A stretch of DNA of 7,837 bases from Pseudomonadota bacterium. Its GTDB lineage: Bacteria > Pseudomonadota > Alphaproteobacteria > Rhizobiales > Devosiaceae. A program made the position numbers and the translations under genes. Positions 1 to 4,843 of this stretch are shown in pieces; position 1 is the stretch's first letter; each line of letters opens with the position of its first letter. The DNA is taken from positions 1 through 7,837 of the forward strand of contig JAEYXQ010000113.1 in the NCBI GenBank assembly GCA_023431205.1. Reading direction: 5' to 3'. The notes under the pieces were generated by a model, which saw only the letters and a list, made by a program, of their open reading frames with translations, was not told the origin of the DNA and ran no database searches.

Positions 1-2
1 AG

Positions 3-863
3 ACAATCCGCCCCAGGCGGCTGCTCTCCCCGGTTGTGTTCAACTCACCACACTCCGGCCGCGTCTACCCCGAACGCTTCCTCGCCATGACCCGGCTCGA
101 CAAGCTGTCGATTCGCCAGTCCGAGGATGCCTATGTGGACGAATTGTTCGCCCGCGCGCCCCATCTCGGCGCGCCGCTGCTGCGCGCCCATTTTCCCCGC
201 GCCTATCTCGATGTGAACCGCGAACCGTGGGAACTCGATCCCACCATGTTCCACGAGCCGCTGTCGGATCGGTTCAACACCACCTCGCCGCGGGTTGCCG
301 CCGGGCTCGGCACCCTCGCCCGGGTGGTTGCCGAGAACAAGCCGATCTACCGCGACCGGCTGACGCTGGACGATGCGCGCATGCGCATCGAGGGCATCTA
401 CCACCCCTACCATGCAGCGCTGCAGAAGCTGTTGAGCGAAGCCCTCGGCGCTTTCGGGGTGGCCCTGCTCATCGACTGCCACTCCATGCCGCGCATCACC
501 CGCACCAGCGAGCGCGCCGCACCCGACATCGTCCTCGGCGACCGCTACGGCACCACCTGCGCCCCGGCGCTGGTCGACCTCGTTGAAACCGTGTTCACCG
601 CCGCCGGCCTCCGGGTGGCGCGCAACCGCCCCTATGCCGGTGGCTTCTGCACCCGCAGCTATGGCCGGCCCCAGCATGGCGTGCACGCGCTCCAGATCGA
701 GATCAGCCGCCACCTCTACATGAACGAGGTGACGCTGGCCAAATCGGCCAATTTCGACGCCATCCGCGGCATCATCGAGCGTCTGGTCGTGGCCCTGATC
801 GGCCTCGATCTCGTCAACCTCGTCGGCAACCACCTGCCGGGGGAGCGGGAAGCGGCCGAATAG
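3..863 (+). CDS. N-formylglutamate amidohydrolase family protein (5'-truncated by window edge)
   Basis: Zinc-dependent hydrolase family (FGase, HutG-like) that releases formate and L-glutamate from N-formyl-L-glutamate, the last step of one histidine-degradation route; expected to be cytosolic. The frame is open to the left edge. A GTG at 36 encodes the V of a conserved VFNSPHSGR stretch and is unlikely to be the start, so the true start lies outside the window. Family landmarks in order: SPHSGR near the N-terminus (about 45-65), a DELF segment, LDVNREPWELDP (about 210-245), IYHPYHAAL (about 400-420), LLIDCHSMP (about 466-490, likely metal or catalytic residues D, H), PDIVLGDRYGTTC (about 525-560), and NRPYAGGF through HALQIEISRHLYMNE (about 625-725). 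The stop is TAG at 861. No other hut genes are visible, so the exact substrate is not certain; related family members act on other N-formyl or N-acyl amino acids. The family call is firm, the substrate less so. Confidence 0.9.
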   Translation, partial: TIRPRRLLSPVVFNSPHSGRVYPERFLAMTRLDKLSIRQSEDAYVDELFARAPHLGAPLLRAHFPRAYLDVNREPWELDPTMFHEPLSDRFNTTSPRVAAGLGTLARVVAENKPIYRDRLTLDDARMRIEGIYHPYHAALQKLLSEALGAFGVALLIDCHSMPRITRTSERAAPDIVLGDRYGTTCAPALVDLVETVFTAAGLRVARNRPYAGGFCTRSYGRPQHGVHALQIEISRHLYMNEVTLAKSANFDAIRGIIERLVVALIGLDLVNLVGNHLPGEREAAE

Positions 864-953
864 GCGCAACATGGCTGAACCCCCGCAAGGTTTGGGTAAG
901 CTCCCCACCTTCGGCCAATAGCTTGGCTCCGCCAATGGCGTAAGCTCACGGCC

Positions 954-1142
954 ATGATGCTGTTTGCCTTCGCCGTCGACGCCCTGATCTATGCCGCTCT
1001 GGCCGCGGGCCTCGTCTGGTTCGGCCGCCAGCGGCTCCCCGAGCCCTGGAACAAGCCCTCCTTCACCGTGCCGCTGGTGGTCGGCGTCGGCCTGATGCTC
1101 AGCCTCGTTACCTTCCCCCACTGGCTGTTCTGGCACGCCTAG
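954..1142 (+). CDS. Small hypothetical inner-membrane protein, 62 aa
   Basis: I do not recognise a named family. The protein starts at the first of two adjacent ATG codons (954 and 957); no strong ribosome binding site precedes it. It has two hydrophobic stretches, roughly residues 3-23 (LFAFAVDALIYAALAAGLVWF) and 39-58 (VPLVVGVGLMLSLVTFPHWLF). They are separated by a polar, positively charged loop (GRQRLPEPWNKPS), which suggests a two-helix hairpin in the cytoplasmic membrane. It lies 90 bases after the amidohydrolase and 58 bases before the HisN-like gene, all on the same strand, so it may be co-transcribed with them. Coding potential is supported by the sensible hydrophobic/charged pattern and GC-rich third positions. 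Function unknown. Confidence 0.62.
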   Translation: MMLFAFAVDALIYAALAAGLVWFGRQRLPEPWNKPSFTVPLVVGVGLMLSLVTFPHWLFWHA

Positions 1143-1190
1143 GGCTCTTTCTTCCGCTGCCGCGACCGTTTATCCATGCCGCGCCCCACC

Positions 1191-1194
1191 GGAG
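1191..1194 (+). promoter_or_regulatory. Ribosome binding site of the hisN-like gene
   Basis: GGAG with 6 bases to the ATG at 1201. It decides against an ATG at 1176, which lies in a different frame. Confidence 0.6.
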
Positions 1195-1200
1195 CCCGCC

Positions 1201-1989
1201 ATGTCGCTCGACCTTGCCCGCATCGAAGCCACCCTGCTCGCCGCTGCCGAGGCCGCCGCCACGCGCACCCTGCCGCTGTTTCGCACCGAGCTTGGCATCG
1301 ACAACAAGCTCGCCACGGGCTTCGATCCGGTCACCGAGGCGGATCGCGGCGCCGAAACCGCCATCCGTGCCGTCATCGCCGAGGCTTTCCCGGATCACGC
1401 CATCATCGGGGAGGAATGGGGCAGTTCCGGCTCCGGCCGCCACAGCTGGATCATCGATCCGGTCGACGGCACCCGCGCCTTCATCAGCGGCGCCCCGGTC
1501 TGGGGCACGCTGATCGGCTTTGCCGAGGACGGCGTTGCCATTGCCGGGGTGATGAGCCAGCCCTTCATCGGCGAAACCTTTCTCGCCGTGCCCGGCCGCG
1601 CCACCTATCGCCGCGGCGGCGCGCCGACCCCGCTCCGTACCAGCCGGCAGACCGAACTGGCCGCTTCACGCCTCTTCACCACCACGCCCGCCCTCTTCTC
1701 CACCCCCGAACTGATGGGCAAGTGGCTGGCCATCGAAGGAGCGACGCGCCTCCAGCGCTTCGGCCTCGATTGCTATGGCTATTCGCTCTTGGCCGCCGGT
1801 CACGCCGACCTCGTGGTGGAGCCGTTCCTCAACACCTATGACATCGCCGCCCTGGTGCCGATCATCCGCGAGGCGGGCGGCGCCATCTCCTGCTGGGACG
1901 GCAGCGAGCCGACGGCGGGCGGCAATGTCGTCGCCGCCGCCACCCCGCAGCTTCTCGACGCCGCGCTCGACCTGATCAACCGCGCCTGA
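1201..1989 (+). CDS. hisN: Histidinol-phosphatase, inositol monophosphatase fold (HisN-type), 262 aa
   Basis: Mg2+-dependent phosphatase of the IMPase superfamily; HisN-type members dephosphorylate L-histidinol phosphate, the penultimate substrate of histidine synthesis. Visible motifs: DPVTEADR at residues 42-49, GEEWG at 70-74 (metal ligand Glu71), WIIDPVDGTRAFISG at 83-97 (metal ligands Asp86 and Asp89), and YDIAALVPIIREAGG from 213 (Asp214, the fourth ligand). The DGTRAFISG and following PVWGTLIG segment is more typical of the HisN branch than of SuhB/IMPase, where the motif is usually DGTTNF. Length (262 aa) is normal for the branch. The ATG at 1201 has a GGAG at 1191-1194 with a 6-base gap, which supports this start. 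It is the last gene of a possible three-gene + strand run and ends inside a palindrome shared with the convergent hydrolase gene. Other sugar or inositol phosphatase activity is possible. Confidence 0.85.
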   Translation: MSLDLARIEATLLAAAEAAATRTLPLFRTELGIDNKLATGFDPVTEADRGAETAIRAVIAEAFPDHAIIGEEWGSSGSGRHSWIIDPVDGTRAFISGAPVWGTLIGFAEDGVAIAGVMSQPFIGETFLAVPGRATYRRGGAPTPLRTSRQTELAASRLFTTTPALFSTPELMGKWLAIEGATRLQRFGLDCYGYSLLAAGHADLVVEPFLNTYDIAALVPIIREAGGAISCWDGSEPTAGGNVVAAATPQLLDAALDLINRA

Positions 1990-2000
1990 GGCTCAGGCGC
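1982..2000. terminator. Perfect 19-bp palindrome spanning both convergent stop codons (possible bidirectional terminator stem)
   Basis: The left arm GCGCCTGAG (1982-1990) and right arm CTCAGGCGC (1992-2000) are exact reverse complements around a single G at 1991. As RNA this gives an 8-bp stem with a 3-base loop in both directions. The hisN stop TGA (1987-1989) and the hydrolase stop (TCA at 1993-1995 on the + strand) both lie inside it. There is no T-run on either side, so it is not a classical intrinsic terminator. It may act as an RNA 3'-end protecting stem, a pausing/Rho-assisted end, or simply arise from both genes ending in similar codons. Confidence 0.5.
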
Positions 2001-2970
2001 TCTGCTCGGTGATGAAGGCGTCGAATGCCGCCAGCACCTGGCCGCGGATGGTATCGGTCTCCATGAACAGCTCGTGCTGGGCGCCGGGGATCACCACGTG
2101 TCGTCCGGTCCTGAGGCGCAACCCCAGCGATTCGATCGCTGGCGTCGACACCACCGCATCGCGCGCTGCCGCCAGCATCAGCAGCGGCACCTGGATGCGC
2201 GGCGGGAACCGGTCCGTCGCCACCTCCGCCATGGCCCGCATCGCCGCCCCCACCCAGCGGATGGTCGGCGAGGCGATCTCGAGCTCCGGCCGGGCCTTGC
2301 CCAGCGCCACCATGCGCAGGTAGCGCTCCCGGTCGCCCGTGAGCGGATTGCCCGGAAAGGTCTGCTCCGATGGCGGCTTGTCCTCGCGCCGCCTGATCGG
2401 CACCTGCCCCAGCCCGATAAAGCTCAGGGCATCGGCCACCCGCGCCATCCCGCCCAGGCTCAGCGGCTGCCGGTCCAGCGCCACCATCGGCGCCGAGAGG
2501 AACACCCGGTCGAACATCGTCCGCTCCGTCGCCGCTGCAAACAGCGACACCAAGCCGCCCATCGAGTGCCCCACGAGGTAGAAAGGCGGCGGGCAGTCCG
2601 GCAGCAGGATCTCGGTGTGGAAGCTCCGCAGGTCGCACCAATAGTCGCTGAAATGGTCGACATAGCCGAGCCGCGGGTTGCCGATCATCCGTTCCGAGCC
2701 GCCCTGCCCGCGCCAGTCGAAGGTGGCGACGGCAAAGCCGCGAGTGCGGAAATCCTCTATCGTCTCGAAATACTTCTCGATGAACTCCGTCCGCCCATGC
2801 ACCAGGCATATGGTGCCGCGATGCACCATCCCCGGCTTGCGCGGAAACACCGCATAGCGCAGCCGCACCCGGTCCTGGGTGCGGAACCAGCCCACCTTCG
2901 CCCCCTCCGGCACCGGGTTGGACGGGATGGCAAGAAGGCTCGGTCCTTCGCGGTCGACGATGGCGGTCAT
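1993..2970 (-). CDS. Alpha/beta hydrolase, lysophospholipase / monoacylglycerol lipase type (PldB-like), 325 aa
   Basis: Serine hydrolase expected to cleave ester bonds of lysophospholipids, monoacylglycerols or related lipids; probably cytosolic or membrane-associated. It has no clear signal peptide. Features counted from the ATG at 2970: oxyanion region LVHGRTEFIEKY (56-67), FDWRGQGGSER (84-94), nucleophile elbow GHSMGG with predicted Ser136, predicted acid Asp271 in AAARDAVVS, and predicted His299 in PGAQHELFME. These give a complete catalytic triad. An in-frame ATG at 3030 would add 20 residues, but those codons overlap the stem of a minus-strand terminator, so the start at 2970 (MTAIVDREG) is preferred; the ribosome binding site there is weak (GGGA about 7 bases upstream). 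The gene is convergent with hisN, with only 3 bases between the stops. Upstream on the same strand lies a terminator and candidate small RNA, so this gene needs its own promoter or read-through. The precise substrate cannot be read from sequence. Confidence 0.87.
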   Translation of the reverse strand: MTAIVDREGPSLLAIPSNPVPEGAKVGWFRTQDRVRLRYAVFPRKPGMVHRGTICLVHGRTEFIEKYFETIEDFRTRGFAVATFDWRGQGGSERMIGNPRLGYVDHFSDYWCDLRSFHTEILLPDCPPPFYLVGHSMGGLVSLFAAATERTMFDRVFLSAPMVALDRQPLSLGGMARVADALSFIGLGQVPIRRREDKPPSEQTFPGNPLTGDRERYLRMVALGKARPELEIASPTIRWVGAAMRAMAEVATDRFPPRIQVPLLMLAAARDAVVSTPAIESLGLRLRTGRHVVIPGAQHELFMETDTIRGQVLAAFDAFITEQSA

Positions 2971-3012
2971 GGAGTGGTCCCGGTTCGCTTCTCTTCTAGC
3001 GGCACCGGCGGC

Positions 3013-3050
3013 AAAAGCAAAAGCCGGCATCCCGTTGCGGGGATGCCGGC
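3013..3050 (-). terminator. Intrinsic (Rho-independent) terminator, minus strand
   Basis: An 11-bp perfect stem (3023-3033 paired with 3040-3050; GCCGGCATCCC and its complement) has a 6-base loop. On the minus strand it is followed directly by TTTTGCTTTT (3022 down to 3013). The T-rich tail is only on the minus-strand side, so it ends a transcript coming from the right. No protein-coding gene on the minus strand lies immediately upstream, which implies a non-coding transcript or a leader of the hydrolase gene at 2970. Confidence 0.82.
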
Positions 3051-3132
3051 CGGAGTGGTCGCGCGCGGCCCCGTGCGGGGGGCGGGGTAAGGAGCCGCGT
3101 GGACGGTGCGAGGTTGCCCTTGCACGTAGGTT
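3013..3132 (-). ncRNA. Candidate small RNA (about 120 nt) or attenuator leader, ending in a strong intrinsic terminator
   Basis: This is inferred from structure rather than from a recognised family. Read on the minus strand, a possible start near 3132 (GACAACCTACGTGC...) leads to several elements. The first is a weak stem GTGC/GCAC in the 5' part. The second is a hairpin at 3098-3082 with stem GCGG/CCGC and the 9-base loop CUCCUUACC. The third is a small hairpin CCCC-GCAC-GGGG at 3080-3069. The last is the terminator at 3050-3013. The CUCCUU in the loop equals the anti-Shine-Dalgarno core of 16S rRNA and could pair with AAGGAG sites of mRNAs, a layout known from several trans-acting alphaproteobacterial sRNAs. 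I cannot match it to a named Rfam family. No convincing protein-coding frame fills the segment. Alternatively it is a regulatory leader of the downstream hydrolase gene. Confidence 0.5.
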
Positions 3133-3137
3133 GTCTC

Positions 3138-3167
3138 TAGTTCAGCGCACCTGAACCCCACCGCAAG
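3138..3167 (-). promoter_or_regulatory. Candidate minus-strand promoter for the small RNA/leader
   Basis: On the minus strand CTTGCG (3167-3162) resembles the alphaproteobacterial -35 box CTTGAC. An 18-base spacer leads to GAACTA (3143-3138), a weak -10. An inverted repeat GTTCAG-CGCAC-CTGAAC (3140-3156) overlaps the spacer and -10 and could be an operator. The -10 is poor, so this is a low-confidence call made mainly because a terminated transcript needs a start nearby. Confidence 0.3.
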
Positions 3168-3172
3168 GCGCC

Positions 3173-3199
3173 GTTCATTTTCGGTTCATCGGCGTTCAT
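3173..3199. repeat. Three phased GTTCAT direct repeats (possible OmpR/PhoB-type regulator site)
   Basis: GTTCAT occurs at 3173-3178, 3184-3189 and 3194-3199, spaced 11 and 10 bases, about one helical turn. The repeats sit directly upstream of the candidate minus-strand -35 box (3162-3167) and just before the hsp20 -35 box (3208). Tandem 10-11 bp direct repeats next to a -35 are the usual layout for OmpR/PhoB-family response regulators. Which regulator binds is unknown. Confidence 0.4.
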
Positions 3200-3207
3200 C
3201 CGGGGGT

Positions 3208-3237
3208 CTTGAAACCGGTTTTTCGGCTGCCAATATC
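3208..3237 (+). promoter_or_regulatory. Sigma-32 (RpoH) heat-shock promoter of hsp20
   Basis: CTTGAAA (3208-3214) followed after 15 bases by CCAATATC (3230-3237) is close to the RpoH consensus CTTGAAA / CCCCATNT. Transcription would begin around 3243-3247, giving a leader of roughly 105 bases before the hsp20 ATG at 3352. It fits the downstream gene, a small heat-shock protein, and the ROSE-like leader. Confidence 0.7.
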
Positions 3238-3245
3238 TGTGTCGT

Positions 3246-3345
3246 CCGCCGGCTATCCGGGGACCCTGCCAGTCGTTTCGGGCCCGCCATATCGGGGGTC
3301 CGGCACAGCGAGCCGGCGGGAACTCACGTTGCTCACAGGAGAATG
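3246..3345 (+). promoter_or_regulatory. ROSE-type RNA thermometer in the hsp20 leader
   Basis: The 3' end of the leader holds the ROSE hallmark: UUGCU (3329-3333), a 3-base gap CAC, then the Shine-Dalgarno AGGAG (3337-3341). Pairing UUGCU with AGGA(G), including a G-G mismatch (3331/3339), would hide the ribosome binding site at low temperature and melt on heating. An upstream hairpin, CCGGC (3300-3304) with GCCGG (3312-3316), and a competing GGACCC (3261-3266)/GGGTCC (3296-3301) pairing supply the additional helices typical of this class. ROSE elements are known in front of hsp20/ibpA genes of rhizobia and relatives; leader length matches. The fold was judged by eye. Confidence 0.72.
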
Positions 3346-3351
3346 TGCCAA

Positions 3352-3813
3352 ATGCAGACCTTTGATTTCACTCCCTTTTATCGCTCCACCGTCGGCTTCG
3401 ACCGGCTGTTCAACCGCCTCGACACGCTTGTTGGGCAGGAGGCCAAGACCTATCCTCCCTACAACATCGAGCGCACCGGCGATGACGCCTACCGCATCTC
3501 CATCGCCGTTGCCGGCTTCACCCAGGGCGACATCGCCATCGAGAGCAAGGAGAACAGCCTCGTGGTGAAGGGGGCCAAGGCCAACGAACAGGCTGATAAG
3601 TCTCGTGAATTCCTCCATCGCGGCATTGCCGAGCGCGCCTTCGAGCTGCGTTTCCAGCTTGCCGACTATGTCGAGGTTCAGGGCGCCAGCCTCGAGAACG
3701 GCCTGCTCCACGTCGATCTGAAGCGCGAACTGCCCGAGAGCAAGAAGGCGCGCACCATCCAGATCAACGCCGCGCCGACCCAGCCGACCCTGGAGGACAA
3801 GTCGGTCAACTAA
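3352..3813 (+). CDS. Small heat-shock protein Hsp20, IbpA-like (153 aa)
   Basis: ATP-independent holdase chaperone that binds unfolding proteins in the cytosol and passes them to the DnaK/ClpB systems. From the ATG at 3352 the N-terminus MQTFDFTPFYRSTVGFDRLF aligns with the known IbpA/IbpB pattern (MRNFDLSPLYRS.IGFDRLF). The alpha-crystallin domain covers about residues 33-138, with YRISIAVAGFTQGDI, the ERAFELRF strand, and the conserved A-x-LENGLLHVDL. The C-terminal LPESKKARTIQIN contains the I-x-I anchoring motif. An ATG at 3343 is only 1 base from the AGGAG and would add three residues (MCQ); the start at 3352 has a 10-base gap and matches the family. Expression is probably heat-controlled twice, by an RpoH promoter and a ROSE thermometer, and transcription ends at the terminator at 3837-3865. 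Length and domain layout are normal. It could be called ibpA or hspX; I leave the symbol blank because paralogues are common in this group. Confidence 0.95.
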   Translation: MQTFDFTPFYRSTVGFDRLFNRLDTLVGQEAKTYPPYNIERTGDDAYRISIAVAGFTQGDIAIESKENSLVVKGAKANEQADKSREFLHRGIAERAFELRFQLADYVEVQGASLENGLLHVDLKRELPESKKARTIQINAAPTQPTLEDKSVN

Positions 3814-3836
3814 CCGGCTCCCGTCTTCGATGAAGG

Positions 3837-3865
3837 GGCGCAGTCCAGCAGGACTGCGCCTTTTT
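3837..3865 (+). terminator. Intrinsic terminator of hsp20
   Basis: A 10-bp perfect stem GGCGCAGTCC (3837-3846) / GGACTGCGCC (3851-3860), loop AGCA, is followed by TTTTT (3861-3865). It lies 23 bases after the hsp20 stop and separates hsp20 from the methyltransferase gene. Confidence 0.9.
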
Positions 3866-3936
3866 CGTTCGAGGGTTGGTACAAATATGCCGAGCGGGCC
3901 CGTCACCGTCCGCCCCGCCCCGTTCTGGTTGAGGCC

Positions 3937-4443
3937 ATGGCCCATGTGCCTGGCCGGGGCGCCGCCCTCGACATCGGTGCCGGCGCCCTAAACGACGCCC
4001 GCTTCCTCCTCGATCAGGGCTTCGCCCAGGTCACTGCGCTGGATGGCGAGCCGATCGCCCAGGACGTCGCCGATACCCTGCCCCCGGACCGCTTCACCTA
4101 CGCCATCGCCAGCTTCGAGAACTTCGCGTTCCCGGTCGGCACCTTTGATGTGCTGAGCGCCCAATACGCCCTGCCCTTCATCCACCCCGACCATTTCGAC
4201 CGCGTCTTCGACGCCATCGTGGCCGCCCTCAAGCCGGGGGGCATTCTCGTCGGCCAGTTGTTCGGTGATCACGACGACTGGGTCGGCACGCCCGGAATGA
4301 CCTTCCACGGCGCCGATGCTGCCCGGGCGCGGCTGGAGCCGCTGACCGTGCTCAAGTTCACCGAGGAAGACCGCCACAGCCAGACGCTCAATGGCACCCC
4401 AAAGCACTGGCACCTGTTCGAATTCATTGCCCGCGAGCACTGA
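3937..4443 (+). CDS. Class I SAM-dependent methyltransferase (start uncertain), 168 aa
   Basis: Rossmann-fold methyltransferase; substrate unknown. Visible motifs: motif I ALDIGAGAL near residue 10, motif II acid in VTALDGEP (about 32-39), FDVLSAQYALPFIHP (about 70-84), AALKPGGILVGQLFG (about 97-111) and a C-terminal HWHLFEFIAREH strand. It resembles TehB-like or small unassigned methyltransferases. The ATG at 3937 leaves almost no N-terminal helix before motif I, and the GAGG (3931-3934) is only 2 bases upstream of it. The frame is open further upstream, from about 3868, and encodes FEGWYKYAERARHRPPRPVLVEA, which looks like the usual N-terminal part of this family (YxERA..RPPRPLLVEA). However, no ATG, GTG or TTG is in frame there; only a CTG at 3925 is. 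The real start may therefore be non-canonical, or a start was lost. It is separated from hsp20 by a terminator and needs its own promoter. Confidence 0.8.
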   Translation: MAHVPGRGAALDIGAGALNDARFLLDQGFAQVTALDGEPIAQDVADTLPPDRFTYAIASFENFAFPVGTFDVLSAQYALPFIHPDHFDRVFDAIVAALKPGGILVGQLFGDHDDWVGTPGMTFHGADAARARLEPLTVLKFTEEDRHSQTLNGTPKHWHLFEFIAREH

Positions 4444-4523
4444 CGTTAGGCCCCCCGCCGCGTCAAGTCCTACACTTTCCTATAGCCGAACTCCTATTTT
4501 TATGTCGGAATGGCGGCAAAACC

Positions 4524-4552
4524 GCTTGACCCCCAGTTTGGAATTATGCAAA
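4524..4552 (+). promoter_or_regulatory. Weak distal promoter candidate upstream of gltB
   Basis: CTTGAC (4524-4529) is an exact match to the alphaproteobacterial -35 consensus and is followed by an AT-richer stretch. The hexamer 17 bases later (GCAAAT) is a poor -10. It would give a leader of about 290 bases before gltB. Confidence 0.25.
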
Positions 4553-4699
4553 TCTCGACGCGTTAGGGCAGCATCTCTGTCCTACCTGAAGGCGTCGCCC
4601 CGCTCTCCGCGGTCAGCGCGCACGCTGGTCCGGCTGGCCCGCTTGTCGTGAGCGGAAACGGATAGGCGGGGCTTGAGGAGCCCGAATTCGAGCGGCCAT

Positions 4700-4729
4700 T
4701 TGGATGCAGCGCCGCTCCCCTGTTAGATT
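4700..4729 (+). promoter_or_regulatory. Possible extended -10 promoter upstream of gltB
   Basis: TTGGAT (4700-4705), then 18 bases, then TAGATT (4724-4729) preceded by TG at 4721-4722 (extended -10 pattern TGnTAnnnT). Start of transcription would be near 4736, giving a leader of about 115 bases. Both boxes match the consensus in about four of six positions, so this is tentative. Confidence 0.3.
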
Positions 4730-4750
4730 GACCGGCAGCGCTCTTCGAGC

Positions 4751-4763
4751 CGTACCCCGTACG
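4751..4763. repeat. Short inverted repeat in the gltB leader
   Basis: CGTAC (4751-4755), spacer CCC, GTACG (4759-4763): a perfect 5-bp inverted repeat about 90 bases before the gltB start and just after a candidate promoter. It could be an operator half-site pair; no regulator can be named. Confidence 0.25.
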
Positions 4764-4836
4764 ACCCGCGCAATGCCGCGTCCGGCCTCTGGCGGTTCGC
4801 TGCCATCTGCATCACACCCCCGCTGGGGTTAGAGAC

Positions 4837-4843
4837 AAAGGGA
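4837..4843 (+). promoter_or_regulatory. Ribosome binding site of gltB
   Basis: AAAGGGA ends 8 bases before the ATG at 4852 and supports that start over the GTG that follows directly at 4855. Confidence 0.5.

Noticed and set aside
871..921. 16-codon open frame (MAEPPQGLGKLPTFGQ) between the amidohydrolase and the small membrane protein
   Set aside because: Too short, no ribosome binding site, no sign of selection that I can judge; leader peptide role not supported.
45..1136. Minus-strand open frame of 363 codons opposite the amidohydrolase and small membrane protein
   Set aside because: Shadow of the + strand genes; no domain, repetitive composition, spans an intergenic gap.
3013..3050. The stem at 3023-3050 as a + strand terminator
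   Set aside because: The T-run is only on the minus-strand side; on the + strand the stem is followed by GC-rich sequence.
2074..3090. Plus-strand open frame of 338 codons opposite the alpha/beta hydrolase
   Set aside because: The minus strand encodes a complete catalytic triad; the + strand product is Arg/His/Pro-rich with no fold signature and runs through the terminator region.
3253..3945. Minus-strand open frame of 230 codons opposite hsp20
   Set aside because: It crosses the hsp20 terminator and ROSE leader and has no domain; Hsp20 on the + strand is certain.
4509..4528. Possible sigma-54 site (GG-N10-GC) before gltB
   Set aside because: Spacing fits but the -12 box lacks TTGC and the -24 box is only partly matched; such spacing is frequent by chance in GC-rich DNA.
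4391..4651. 86-codon + strand open frame crossing the methyltransferase end into the gltB leader
   Set aside because: Mostly overlaps the methyltransferase in another frame; Ser/Arg-rich product without pattern, no ribosome binding site.
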